Source: an uncultured Blautia sp.
Lineage (GTDB): Bacteria; Bacillota; Clostridia; Lachnospirales; Lachnospiraceae
DNA length: 47,762 nt
Reading direction: 5' to 3'
Assembly (NCBI RefSeq): GCF_934372025.1
Contig: NZ_CAKROJ010000012.1
Span: 1 to 47,762, forward strand
Shown: piece by piece, positions 24,574 to 32,401 of the stretch
Numbering within the stretch: position 1 is the first letter of the stretch
Layout of the letters: every line of letters starts with the position of its first letter
The notes under the pieces: model-generated
Databases searched by the model: none
The model's input: only the letters and a program-made list of their open reading frames with translations
Told to the model about the DNA's origin: nothing
Made by a program: the position numbers and the translations under genes

Positions 24574-24891
24574 ATGATACATCCGTCATATTCTGAACTT
24601 ATTCAGGCAATCAATAACAATGCAGAGGAAGACGACAACACCATGATGCTGAACAGCCGTTATTCTCTGGTTCTCGCAACCAGCAAAAGAGCAAGACAGC
24701 TGATTGCAGGTGCTGAACCGCTTGTACCGGGTGCTGCCGGCAAAAAACCTCTTTCCGTAGCCATTGATGAACTTTACAAAGGTGAAGTTAAGATCGTAGC
24801 TGCAGCAGACACAGACGACGAAGAAACTGCTCAGCCGACTGCAGAAGAACCGACAGAAAGCATCGAAGAAACAACCGAAAACGACCAGTAA
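24574..24891 (+). CDS. rpoZ: RNA polymerase omega subunit
   Basis: A 105-aa omega subunit, which helps assemble and stabilise RNA polymerase. The conserved core is NSRYSLVLATSKRARQLI and KKPLSVAIDEL, followed by an acidic, Thr-rich disordered tail typical of Lachnospiraceae. The start codon follows the gmk stop by one base (TAATAATG); AAAGGAG lies within the gmk end. Gene order gmk-rpoZ is conserved widely. Confidence 0.95.
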   Translation: MIHPSYSELIQAINNNAEEDDNTMMLNSRYSLVLATSKRARQLIAGAEPLVPGAAGKKPLSVAIDELYKGEVKIVAAADTDDEETAQPTAEEPTESIEETTENDQ

Positions 24892-24900
24892 ACCAACGTG

Positions 24901-24926
24901 ATCAGAAGGCCTTTGTGTCTTCTGAT
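24901..24926 (+). other. Intergenic hairpin between rpoZ and rimO
   Basis: ATCAGAAG (24901-24908) pairs with CTTCTGAT (24919-24926), 10-nt loop, no U tract, ending 21 bp before the rimO ATG. It may stabilise or process the mRNA; it does not look like a terminator. Confidence 0.4.
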
Positions 24927-24946
24927 TATGTATATCAGGAGAATCT

Positions 24947-26284
24947 ATGAAAATATTATTTATATCACTGGGCTGCGACAAAAATCTGGCTGATTCCGAA
25001 GAAATGCTTGGACTTCTTACAGGAAGCGGTCATGAAATCGTAGACTCTGAAGAAGAAGCAGATGCAATTGTTGTCAATACATGCTGCTTTATTCATGATG
25101 CCAAAGAAGAAAGCGTTAACACGATCCTTGAAATGGCAGAGTACAAAACGTCTGGAAGCTGCAAAGTCTTAATTGTGACCGGCTGTATGGCACAGCGCTA
25201 CAAAGAAGAGATCATTCAGGAAATTCCTGAAGTAGATGCAGTTCTCGGAACAACTTCTTATGGTGATATTGTCAAAGCTTTAAATGAAGCACAGGCAGGA
25301 AATGTCTTTCAGGAATTCCGTGATATCAATGATCTTCCGGAAGATTCCGGTCGCCGCATCATCACCACCGGCGGACATTTTGGATATCTTAAAATCGCAG
25401 AAGGCTGTGACAAGCACTGCACTTATTGCATCATCCCGTCTCTGCGCGGTAAGTTCCGCAGCGTTCCTGAAGAACGCCTTCTGAAGCAGGCTGAATATAT
25501 GGCTTCTCAGGGCGTCAAGGAACTGATCCTTGTTGCTCAGGAAACCACCGTTTACGGTACAGATCTGTATGGAAAGAAAACATTGCACATTCTTCTTAAA
25601 AAGCTGTGTCAGATCAAGGGAATCCGCTGGATCCGAATACTTTACTGCTATCCGGAAGAGATATATGACGAACTGATCCAGGTTATGAAAGAAGAAAAGA
25701 AGATCTGCCACTATCTGGATCTTCCAATTCAGCATGCAAGCGATCGGATCCTCAGACGCATGGGACGCAGAACTTCCAAAGCTCAGCTGGTCGACATTAT
25801 CACAAAACTCCGCAGAGAGATTCCTGATATTGTTCTCAGAACTTCTCTTATCACCGGCTTTCCGGGAGAAACAGAAGAAGATCATCAGGAACTGATGGAA
25901 TTTGTTGACGAAATGGAATTTGACCGTCTCGGAGTCTTTACTTATTCGCCGGAAGAAGGAACTCCTGCCGAGACTATGGAAGGTCAGGTTCCTGAAGAAC
26001 TTAAGGAAGAACGCCGTGATGAGATCATGGAACTTCAGCAGGAGATTTCTCTCGAAAAGGGAGATAGCCGAATCGGACAGGAACTGCTTGTCATGATCGA
26101 AGGTAAAGTTTCCGGAGAAAGTGCATATATCGGACGTACTTACGGAGATGCGCCCAAAGTAGATGGATATATTTTTGTACAGACAGGAGAACTGCTTGTT
26201 ACAGGCGATTTTGCCAAAGTAAAAGTAACAGGTGCACTGGAATACGATTTGATAGGAGAGTTAGCTGATGAATACACCGAATAA
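24947..26284 (+). CDS. rimO: Ribosomal protein uS12 methylthiotransferase
   Basis: A 445-aa radical-SAM enzyme that methylthiolates the conserved Asp of ribosomal protein S12. The N-terminal UPF0004 domain holds three cluster cysteines (C10, C46, C80), the radical-SAM CxxxCxxC motif is C154-C158-C161 (EGCDKHCTYC), and a C-terminal TRAM domain closes the protein (MIEGKVSGESAYIGRTYGDAP). The sequence SLGCDKNLADSE and the uncharged TRAM ending separate it from MiaB. A good AGGAG precedes the ATG. The 3' end overlaps pgsA by 17 bp. Confidence 0.97.
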   Translation: MKILFISLGCDKNLADSEEMLGLLTGSGHEIVDSEEEADAIVVNTCCFIHDAKEESVNTILEMAEYKTSGSCKVLIVTGCMAQRYKEEIIQEIPEVDAVLGTTSYGDIVKALNEAQAGNVFQEFRDINDLPEDSGRRIITTGGHFGYLKIAEGCDKHCTYCIIPSLRGKFRSVPEERLLKQAEYMASQGVKELILVAQETTVYGTDLYGKKTLHILLKKLCQIKGIRWIRILYCYPEEIYDELIQVMKEEKKICHYLDLPIQHASDRILRRMGRRTSKAQLVDIITKLRREIPDIVLRTSLITGFPGETEEDHQELMEFVDEMEFDRLGVFTYSPEEGTPAETMEGQVPEELKEERRDEIMELQQEISLEKGDSRIGQELLVMIEGKVSGESAYIGRTYGDAPKVDGYIFVQTGELLVTGDFAKVKVTGALEYDLIGELADEYTE

Positions 26285-26813
26285 ACTTACCGTTGCAAGA
26301 ATGATTATCGTACCTTTTCTTGTAGTTTTTCTTCTTAGCGGATTAGGTGGAGATGCCAATCGCTACATTTCCCTGATTCTGTTTGTTGTTGCAAGTATTA
26401 CAGACTGGTTTGACGGACATCTTGCCCGCAAAAACAATCTGGTTACAAATTTCGGAAAATTTATGGACCCCCTTGCAGATAAACTTCTTGTCTGCTCTGC
26501 CATGATCTGTATGATCGAACTGAACCGTCTTCCGGCCTGGGTTGTGATCATTATCATTGGCAGAGAGTTTATCATCAGTGGTTTTCGTCTGATCGCTGCC
26601 GAAAACGGCATTGTCATTGCAGCAAACTACTGGGGGAAATTCAAAACTGTATCACAGATGATCATGATCATTCTGCTGATCCTGCATTTTGACACCATTC
26701 CTGCATTTGTAATCCTCGAACAGATTTTTATCTGGATTTCTCTTGCACTCACTGTCATTTCACTTATGACTTATATCTGGCAGAACAAATCCGTTCTGTC
26801 TATGCAGGAATAA
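26268..26813 (+). CDS. pgsA: CDP-diacylglycerol-glycerol-3-phosphate 3-phosphatidyltransferase
   Basis: A 181-aa membrane enzyme making phosphatidylglycerol phosphate from CDP-DAG and glycerol 3-phosphate. The full CDP-alcohol phosphotransferase motif DG-x2-AR-x8-G-x3-D-x3-D is present (DGHLAR ... GKFMDPLAD). Four to six hydrophobic segments and the N-terminal NTPNKLTVARM are typical of PgsA. It overlaps rimO by 17 bp with its own AGGAGAG inside rimO. It provides the substrate for the cardiolipin synthase encoded at 35467. A strong terminator follows. Confidence 0.97.
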   Translation: MNTPNKLTVARMIIVPFLVVFLLSGLGGDANRYISLILFVVASITDWFDGHLARKNNLVTNFGKFMDPLADKLLVCSAMICMIELNRLPAWVVIIIIGREFIISGFRLIAAENGIVIAANYWGKFKTVSQMIMIILLILHFDTIPAFVILEQIFIWISLALTVISLMTYIWQNKSVLSMQE

Positions 26814-26874
26814 TTTTCAAGAAAGAACAGATCATATAAGAAAAGGTTTGTCAGAAAACAGACCGTTCAAAATC

Positions 26875-26917
26875 AGAGAGGGGATAGCTCAGTTCGAGTT
26901 ATCCCCTCTCTATTTAT
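26875..26917. terminator. Bidirectional terminator after pgsA and the small minus-strand genes
   Basis: A 12-bp stem AGAGAGGGGATA with TATCCCCTCTCT, extended by CTC/GAG around a 5-nt loop, tail TATTTAT. Lies 60 bp after the pgsA stop and directly at the end of the facing gene. Confidence 0.82.
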
Positions 26918-27186
26918 CGGATCATGCTCATAAGTCGGACGATCCGATCGAGTTTGGCAGCTTCCTTTGGAGATTTTCCAGATTTGAGAACACTCAATAT
27001 TGCTGAAATCTCATCAGAAGAAAAATGAAGTCCATTCTGTCTTCCCTGTGCTGCTGCATTCATCAGAAATGGCAGCATATCAGAGGGCGAATAACCATTT
27101 CCCTGCTCTGCAAGATTCTGCAGAAGTGACAGCTTAGATGGATCAACGTTCTTTAATCGGGGATCATTCTGCCAGCTCTGTTCCAT
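26914..27186 (-). CDS. Small hypothetical protein, 90 aa (second of a pair)
   Basis: Unknown family, soluble and helical, with motifs such as DPSKLSLLQNLAEQG, MLPFLMNAAAQG and SAILSVLKSGKSPKEAAKLDRI. No signal peptide. The ATG at 27186 has GGTGAGG 3-7 nt upstream and lies inside the end of the upstream gene (23-bp overlap), so translation is coupled. Residues of this type (M/L/Q/N-rich, helical repeats ending PKEAAKLD) are seen in uncharacterised clostridial proteins found next to one another; I cannot name a family. Ends at a strong terminator. Confidence 0.75.
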   Translation of the reverse strand: MEQSWQNDPRLKNVDPSKLSLLQNLAEQGNGYSPSDMLPFLMNAAAQGRQNGLHFSSDEISAILSVLKSGKSPKEAAKLDRIVRLMSMIR

Positions 27187-27535
27187 TTTCCTCACCTTCT
27201 TCCGCTTCAGAGTTGTTCATAATCTGTATCATCTGCATCATAACCATAAAATTGCTGATCTGATCCAGTTGTTCCCGGCTTCTTCCATAACTGAATTTTC
27301 GAATGTCATTCAAAAGCTCCGACGGGCTGACGGCAGGAGACGTACAGATCTGCATTTCCGGCTGTCTTCCCTTAAACAAAGCCAGCGTATTTGATAATTC
27401 TCTGACTTTTGTAAACACCGAGAGAAGCTGCTGACTTTTTGGTGACAGATATGGAATAAAAGCCTTTAGCATCTGCGACTGATCATCAGAGACAAGCTGA
27501 TCAAATCTTGTCTGGGAAATCATTTCTTCTTCCAT
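27164..27535 (-). CDS. Small hypothetical protein, 123 aa (first of a pair)
   Basis: Unknown family. A helical soluble protein with a Met/Gln-rich segment (SNFMVMMQMIQIMNNSEA) and an acidic tail (EEGEENGTELAE). The ATG at 27535 is supported by AAGGAG about 10 nt upstream; 21 upstream codons are open but lack a ribosome site. The first residues (EEEMISQTRFDQLVSDD) and the segment PYLSPKSQQLLSVF look like a heterodimerising helical domain. It overlaps the next gene by 23 bp, so the two products are probably made in fixed ratio. Divergent from the 51-aa gene at 27646. Confidence 0.75.
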   Translation of the reverse strand: MEEEMISQTRFDQLVSDDQSQMLKAFIPYLSPKSQQLLSVFTKVRELSNTLALFKGRQPEMQICTSPAVSPSELLNDIRKFSYGRSREQLDQISNFMVMMQMIQIMNNSEAEEGEENGTELAE

Positions 27536-27645
27536 AAAATAAGGCTCCTTTTTATACAAAGATATGCTTTTTGCTTTTAGATTATGACACAGAAGCATGG
27601 ACTGACATAAGATAAACAGTAAGAAAAATCAGAAGGATGAATTGC

Positions 27646-27801
27646 ATGGATAATAAAAAAGAAAGACTTGTACTGGATGGCAATGCTTTTTATGAAATTG
27701 ATCTGGAATGCATAAAAAAGCGTCAGAAAAGGCCAACAGTTTCTGATATTTCCAAAGACGAACAGAAAGAAACAAAGCATAAGAAAAGGCAGAGGAATTA
27801 A
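27646..27801 (+). CDS. Small basic protein, 51 aa
   Basis: A short gene supported by an AGAAGGATG ribosome site about 6-8 nt before the ATG and by its isolated position. The product begins MDNKKERLVLDGNAFYEID, continues LECIKKRQKRP, and ends in a very basic run (TKHKKRQRN). No membrane segment. The pattern of an N-terminal beta-like part followed by a Lys/Arg tail suggests nucleic-acid or membrane-surface binding, but this is only a guess. Its stop codon lies in the loop of a terminator hairpin. Confidence 0.65.
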   Translation: MDNKKERLVLDGNAFYEIDLECIKKRQKRPTVSDISKDEQKETKHKKRQRN

Positions 27802-27809
27802 CCTCTGCC
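27788..27809. terminator. Terminator hairpin at the end of the 51-aa gene and the Cys-rich gene
   Basis: GGCAGAGG (27788-27795) pairs with CCTCTGCC (27802-27809) around a loop holding the plus-strand stop codon. For leftward transcripts the flank reads CTTTTCTT. Confidence 0.6.
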
Positions 27810-27821
27810 CCATGACTCAGT

Positions 27822-28106
27822 TCAGCAGCCACAACCATTATTTCCGCATCCACCGCAAAGAAGAAGCAGTACAATAATGATCCAGCAGGAATCATTTCCA
27901 TTACTACAGCAGTTATTACCGCAGCCATTATTTCCACAAAGGCACATAAGGCAGATGATCCAGAGAATACAGCTGCAGGAAGAATCTCCAAACAGGCTGT
28001 TTCCATTACCACATCCACAGTTATTACTGCAGCCACATCCGCAATTATTGCTGCAGCCGCATCTTTCATCACCGCATCCACAGTTTGTAGCAGCTAAATC
28101 ACTCAT
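27822..28106 (-). CDS. Cys/Gly/Asn-rich small protein with two hydrophobic segments
   Basis: A 94-aa protein with 22 Cys. Four CGC units (NCGCGDERCGCSNNCGCGCS...) lead into one hydrophobic segment (CILWIICLMCLC), a CGNNGCGNNCC linker, a second hydrophobic segment (WIIIVLLLLC) and a final GGCGNNGCGC. GGAGGA lies 7 nt before the ATG, so this is a real gene and not a composition artefact. Similar Clostridia proteins carry the label chorion class high-cysteine protein, a name from composition only. Possible roles include a spore or envelope structural protein or metal binding; none is shown. Confidence 0.85.
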   Translation of the reverse strand: MSDLAATNCGCGDERCGCSNNCGCGCSNNCGCGNGNSLFGDSSCSCILWIICLMCLCGNNGCGNNCCSNGNDSCWIIIVLLLLCGGCGNNGCGC

Positions 28107-28236
28107 AATAAATCCTCCAGATTTTGTTCACACTTCATATTATGCAAGCAACATCTTATCCGTTACAGGATATAAAAAAATGACTTCAAAAAAACTTTTC
28201 ACATAATTATTGTTATGTCATTTTGCTGCAATGCAG

Positions 28237-28265
28237 TTGAAAAGCACTTTAAAATAAGATATAAT
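28237..28265 (+). promoter_or_regulatory. Sigma-A promoter for the PHP phosphatase gene
   Basis: TTGAAA (28237-28242), 17-nt spacer, TATAAT (28260-28265), 55 bp before the ATG. Confidence 0.7.
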
Positions 28266-28319
28266 TCGGATGTTATTACTATTTTAATTATAAATTATCA
28301 AAAAAGGAGAGGATACATT

Positions 28320-29069
28320 ATGTCCGGCAAAGGATTATATGACATCCATTGTCACATTGTTCCTTCTGTAGATGACGGATCCTCTGATATAGAAGAATCT
28401 TATCACATGCTCCAGATGGAATATCAGCAAGGAGTACGAAATATTATCGTAACCCCACATTTTCGATTCCAGATGTTTGAAACTCCCGTTGAAACAGTGG
28501 AACAGCAATTTTTAGCTTTAAAACAACTTGCACGTAAAATAGCACCGGATCTTCACATTTATCTTGGATGTGAATTTCATTCCAACATGCAGATGGTTGA
28601 AATGCTTCTTAATAACGAAGTACATACCATGGCAGGTTCTCATTATGTTCTGACCGAATTTTCAGGTATTTCATCTGCCGATTATATTTACGACCGCCTG
28701 TATTCACTGCTCACACATGGTTTTAAACCAATTATTGCGCACATTGAACGCTGTGAATGTCTGCGAAAAGACCTGGATTTTGTCGAGGAACTTACGAATC
28801 TCGGCGCATATATGCAGATCAATGCAGACAGTGTTATCGGCAAAGAAGGATTCGCAGTCAAAAGATACTGCCGTAAGCTTATGAAGCAAAATCTGCTTAG
28901 CTTTGTTGCCTCAGACTGTCACGGGATACAGGAACGTATTTCAAGAATCGGCGAGGCCTATGCGTATATTTCCAAAAAACAGGGCAGTACCTATGCCGAC
29001 CGGATTTTTATTGAAAACCCTCAGGAAATACTCATAGATGCAAAAAAGTACCAGAAGGAAATGGATTAA
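28320..29069 (+). CDS. CpsB/CapC-family PHP-domain protein-tyrosine phosphatase
   Basis: A 249-aa manganese-type PHP phosphatase that dephosphorylates tyrosine kinases controlling capsule or exopolysaccharide assembly. Metal-ligand motifs follow the family order: DIHCHIVPSVDDG (H10, H12), VTPHF, GCEFHSN, IIAHIERC and ASDCHG. Start ATG 28320 is chosen from GGAGAGG about 8 nt upstream; 35 upstream in-frame codons are unsupported. The usual partner kinase (CpsD) and polymerase genes are not next to it; an LCP-family gene follows in the same direction but with its own promoter. Confidence 0.92.
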   Translation: MSGKGLYDIHCHIVPSVDDGSSDIEESYHMLQMEYQQGVRNIIVTPHFRFQMFETPVETVEQQFLALKQLARKIAPDLHIYLGCEFHSNMQMVEMLLNNEVHTMAGSHYVLTEFSGISSADYIYDRLYSLLTHGFKPIIAHIERCECLRKDLDFVEELTNLGAYMQINADSVIGKEGFAVKRYCRKLMKQNLLSFVASDCHGIQERISRIGEAYAYISKKQGSTYADRIFIENPQEILIDAKKYQKEMD

Positions 29070-29153
29070 CTTTTTTGATTCAGCTGACATTTTTCGGGAT
29101 AAAATATCCACTTATTTTCAAATCTGTGAAAAACAAAATTATATAAAATGATG

Positions 29154-29182
29154 TTGACATGCTCATATTCGGGTATTATGGT
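29154..29182 (+). promoter_or_regulatory. Promoter for the LCP gene
   Basis: TTGACA (29154-29159), 17-nt spacer, TATGGT (29177-29182), 34 bp before the chosen ATG. Confidence 0.6.
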
Positions 29183-29216
29183 AAAAACACAATACTTTAA
29201 AACAGGATGTGAAGAG

Positions 29217-30716
29217 ATGAAAATCACCAGAACACAGGATCATTTACCTGGCATTATTTTAACCGTTCTGCTTTTTCTTGCAGACATAACTTTTACATTA
29301 TTGCTTCTTTATACCAATCTGATTTCTGCAAAATACATCGGCATCATATTTGCGGTACTGTTGGTCTTACTTCTGATCGAGCATCTTCTGGTCAGAAAAT
29401 TTCGTAAACAGCTTTCTTTCTGGATCGGAACCTTTTTACTGGTTATTATTCTTGCCGTTCTTGGGATAGCAGGCTTTTACATAATCAAAACTTACCGCGC
29501 TCTTGATGATATCACCGGTGCAAACAAAGAAATCACCGAGATCAATGTATATGTGAAGCAAAGCGATGCTGCCCAAAATCTGATGGACACGGCAGACTAT
29601 TCTTTTGGAATTCTCTCAGAACTTGACCGACAGAATACAGATGCTGCCATGCAAAAAATCTCATCTGAAATCAACCACGAAGTCTCCACCCACGAATATG
29701 GAAGTCTGACAGAACTGGCTGACGGACTTTTGAAAGATGAATGTCAGGCAATTATTCTGAACAGAGCTTATGTAGATGTGTTTGAAGAACTTGATAATTA
29801 TGCAGATTTTTCATCACAGATCCGCCTGATTACTACTGAGCAGATTGAACGTGTTGTTGAGAATTCGCTTTCAGAACAGACCGGCAGCTCCTCCGCTGCC
29901 GATAAAGATGCTGCGGTCACAGATCAGATCTATACGATCTATGTAAGTGGTATTGACACAAGGGGGGATATTACCTCTTCCAGCAGAAGTGATGTGAACA
30001 TTATTCTGACTGTAAATACACGTACCAGACAGGTTCTGATGATCTCCACACCTCGAGATTATTACGTACCACTGTCTATTTCGGATGGCAAACCGGATAA
30101 ACTCACGCACGCAGGTATTTACGGTATTGATGTATGTATGGATACTTTAGATATGCTGTATGATATCGATATCGACTATTATTTCCGTTTGAATTTCGCT
30201 GGTTTTATTCAGATCATTGACGCACTCGGCGGAATTACTGTCAATTCCGATTATGACTTCAATACCGGACAGTACCATTATGTCAAGGGAATCAATCAGC
30301 TTAACGGTGAACAGGCTCTTGCCTTCTGCCGCGAACGATATGCGTTTGAATCTGGCGATCGCCAGAGAGGAAAAGATCAGATGAAAGTAATTCAGGGAAT
30401 TATCGACAAAGCGACTTCACCTGATATTCTCAGGACGTATCTTTCTCTGTTGGACAGCCTTTCCGGATGTTTTGAAACAAGCATTCCTTATGATGTGATT
30501 TCTTCGCTTGTAAAAGAACAGCTTGATAAAGGTGGAAGCTGGCAGGTTCTTTCCTACAGCACCGATGGAACAGGCGATACACAGCAGCCATATTCAATGA
30601 GTCAGAAAGCTTATGTCATGGTTCCTGATCAGACAACTGTAGATAAAGCCAAAAGCCTGATGCAGAAAGTTCGCCAGGGTGCCATGCTTTCAGAAGCAGA
30701 TGTTGCTGCTCAGTAA
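29217..30716 (+). CDS. LytR-CpsA-Psr (LCP) family cell-wall polymer ligase
   Basis: A 499-aa membrane-anchored enzyme of the family that attaches teichoic acids or capsule polymers to peptidoglycan from undecaprenyl carriers. Three N-terminal hydrophobic segments (residues about 12-32, 40-58, 67-88) precede an accessory external region and then the LCP catalytic domain from about residue 240: IYVSGIDTRGD, SDVNIILTVN, ISTPRDYYVPL (catalytic-site Arg), LGGITVNSDYDF and LAFCRERY. The three-segment anchor is more than the single segment of most LCP proteins. The ATG at 29217 follows AGGATGTGAAGAG. It may act with the neighbouring CpsB-like phosphatase in capsule or exopolysaccharide synthesis. 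Confidence 0.93.
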   Translation: MKITRTQDHLPGIILTVLLFLADITFTLLLLYTNLISAKYIGIIFAVLLVLLLIEHLLVRKFRKQLSFWIGTFLLVIILAVLGIAGFYIIKTYRALDDITGANKEITEINVYVKQSDAAQNLMDTADYSFGILSELDRQNTDAAMQKISSEINHEVSTHEYGSLTELADGLLKDECQAIILNRAYVDVFEELDNYADFSSQIRLITTEQIERVVENSLSEQTGSSSAADKDAAVTDQIYTIYVSGIDTRGDITSSSRSDVNIILTVNTRTRQVLMISTPRDYYVPLSISDGKPDKLTHAGIYGIDVCMDTLDMLYDIDIDYYFRLNFAGFIQIIDALGGITVNSDYDFNTGQYHYVKGINQLNGEQALAFCRERYAFESGDRQRGKDQMKVIQGIIDKATSPDILRTYLSLLDSLSGCFETSIPYDVISSLVKEQLDKGGSWQVLSYSTDGTGDTQQPYSMSQKAYVMVPDQTTVDKAKSLMQKVRQGAMLSEADVAAQ

Positions 30717-30788
30717 CACCTCGCGGGATATTATCTGTGAACAGCTACCTTTTACACTTTAAGTTGTTAAAAGGCCAGAAAAACACTC

Positions 30789-30817
30789 TTGACAAATTTT
30801 TTCTCAATTTGTATACT
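30789..30817 (+). promoter_or_regulatory. Strong sigma-A promoter for the tyrS-alaS leader
   Basis: TTGACA (30789-30794), 17-nt spacer, TATACT (30812-30817): near-consensus, just upstream of the T-box leader. Confidence 0.88.
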
Positions 30818-30824
30818 TTTAGAA

Positions 30825-31070
30825 GTATATTATAACGGCTTTGAAGGGAAGAAGTAGCATCAGGAACGCAGACAGAGAGCAGCCGGAAGGTGAGAGGCGC
30901 ATGCAGAACTTTTGTGAATACATCCCGGAGCTTCGCACCGAACATTTCAGTAGGCTGCGACGGAGTGACACTCGTTATCGTGTTCAATGAGGCGGGATTT
31001 TTTCCTGCGAATTTAGGTGGTATCACGGGACCCGGTTCTCGTCCTAAACGGACAGGAACCGGGCTTTTTT
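30825..31070 (+). ncRNA. T-box riboswitch, tyrosine specific
   Basis: A leader RNA that senses uncharged tRNA-Tyr and lets transcription continue into tyrS. Stem I contains the AGCAGCCGGAAGGTGAGAGG region typical of T-boxes. The specifier codon is UAC at 30919-30921 in the context GAA-UAC-AUC, which reads Tyr. The T-box sequence AGGTGGTATCACGG holds the bulge UGGU (31018-31021), complementary to the ACCA end of tRNA-Tyr. The competing terminator is at 31031-31070. Confidence 0.93.
31031..31070 (+). terminator. T-box regulated terminator
   Basis: CCCGGTTC (31031-31038) pairs with GAACCGGG (31056-31063), inner GTCC/GGAC stem, followed by C and six T. It competes with the antiterminator built from the T-box sequence. 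Confidence 0.92.
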
Positions 31071-31140
31071 ATACCATAGCAGTATGCAGAATAAATAATA
31101 TCCTAAAACATTCTGCATCTCATAACAGGAGGAATTTATT

Positions 31141-32370
31141 ATGACAGTATGGGAAGAACTTCAGGCACGAGGACTGATTGCCCAGGTAACAGACGAAGAT
31201 GAGATCAAAGACATGGTCAACAACGGTAAAGCAACTTTCTACATCGGCTTTGACCCTACCGCAGACAGCCTTCACGTAGGACATTTCATGGCACTTTGCC
31301 TGATGAAACGTCTTCAGATGGCAGGTAACCGTCCGATCGCACTTCTTGGCGGCGGTACCGGTATGATCGGTGACCCGTCCGGAAGAACCGATATGCGACA
31401 GATGATGACAAAAGAAACCATTCAGCACAATATTGACTGCTTTAAAAAACAGATGTCCAGATTCATTGATTTTTCTGATGGCAAAGCACTTATGGTCAAC
31501 AACGCTGACTGGCTTCTGGATCTTAATTATGTTGATCTGCTCCGTGATGTTGGTGCTCATTTTTCTGTAAACCGTATGCTGACAGCAGAATGCTACAAAC
31601 AGCGTATGGAAAGAGGACTCAGTTTCCTTGAATTCAACTATATGATCATGCAGAGTTATGATTTCTATATGTTATATCAGAAATACGGATGCAACATGCA
31701 GTTCGGTGGAGATGACCAGTGGAGCAATATGCTCGGCGGTACAGAGCTGATCCGTCGTAAACTCGGCAAAGATGCATATGCCATGACCATCACACTTCTT
31801 CTCAACTCAGAAGGCAAGAAGATGGGTAAAACACAGTCTGGTGCTGTATGGCTGGATCCAAACAAAACTTCTCCATTTGACTTCTATCAGTACTGGAGAA
31901 ATGTAGACGATGCAGATGTTATCAAATGTATGCGTCTCCTTACATTCCTTCCTCTCGAACAGATTGATGAGATGGCCACATGGGAAGGCAGCCAGTTAAA
32001 CAAAGCCAAGGAAATTCTGGCATACGAACTTACCAATCTTGTTCACGGCGAAGAAGAAGCCAAAAAAGCTCAGGAAGGTGCAAGAGCTCTTTTCTCCGGC
32101 GGTGCTGATACTGCACATATGCCAAGCACAGAACTCACTGCTGAGGACTTTGCCGAGGACGACACCATTGATCTTATCACAATGCTGATCAAGGCAGGAC
32201 TTGTTCCGACTCGTTCTGAAGGACGTCGTGCGATCGAGCAGGGTGGTGTTTCCATTGATGGCGAAAAGATCACCGATATCAAACATACTGTTTCCAAGGA
32301 CAGCCTTGCAGGTGATGGAATTGTTCTGAAACGTGGCAAAAAGAAATTTAACAAAGTATACGTCAAATAA
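31141..32370 (+). CDS. tyrS: Tyrosyl-tRNA synthetase
   Basis: A 409-aa class Ic synthetase. HIGH appears as HVGH (residues 45-48), the ATP-site GGGTGMIGDPSGRT is intact, the KMSKS loop is KMGKT (227-231), the tyrosine pocket is read from IMQSYDFYMLY, and a C-terminal S4-like RNA-binding domain follows (AGLVPTRSEGRRAIEQGGVSIDG). Controlled by the Tyr T-box directly upstream. AGGAGG precedes the ATG by 8 nt. The gene is followed 31 bp later by alaS with no terminator or promoter visible. Confidence 0.98.
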   Translation: MTVWEELQARGLIAQVTDEDEIKDMVNNGKATFYIGFDPTADSLHVGHFMALCLMKRLQMAGNRPIALLGGGTGMIGDPSGRTDMRQMMTKETIQHNIDCFKKQMSRFIDFSDGKALMVNNADWLLDLNYVDLLRDVGAHFSVNRMLTAECYKQRMERGLSFLEFNYMIMQSYDFYMLYQKYGCNMQFGGDDQWSNMLGGTELIRRKLGKDAYAMTITLLLNSEGKKMGKTQSGAVWLDPNKTSPFDFYQYWRNVDDADVIKCMRLLTFLPLEQIDEMATWEGSQLNKAKEILAYELTNLVHGEEEAKKAQEGARALFSGGADTAHMPSTELTAEDFAEDDTIDLITMLIKAGLVPTRSEGRRAIEQGGVSIDGEKITDIKHTVSKDSLAGDGIVLKRGKKKFNKVYVK

Positions 32371-32401
32371 AAACAGATACTACCTTTAGGAGGATATGAT
32401 C

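Noticed and set aside
27822..28090. Short G/C-rich repeats that look like a CRISPR or satellite
   Set aside because: Repeat unit is irregular and codes for CGC/CGNN in a gene with a good ribosome site; no spacers of constant length.
30741..30776. CCTTTTA/TAAAAGG hairpin after the LCP gene
   Set aside because: Only 7 bp, no T tail; not strong enough to call a terminator.
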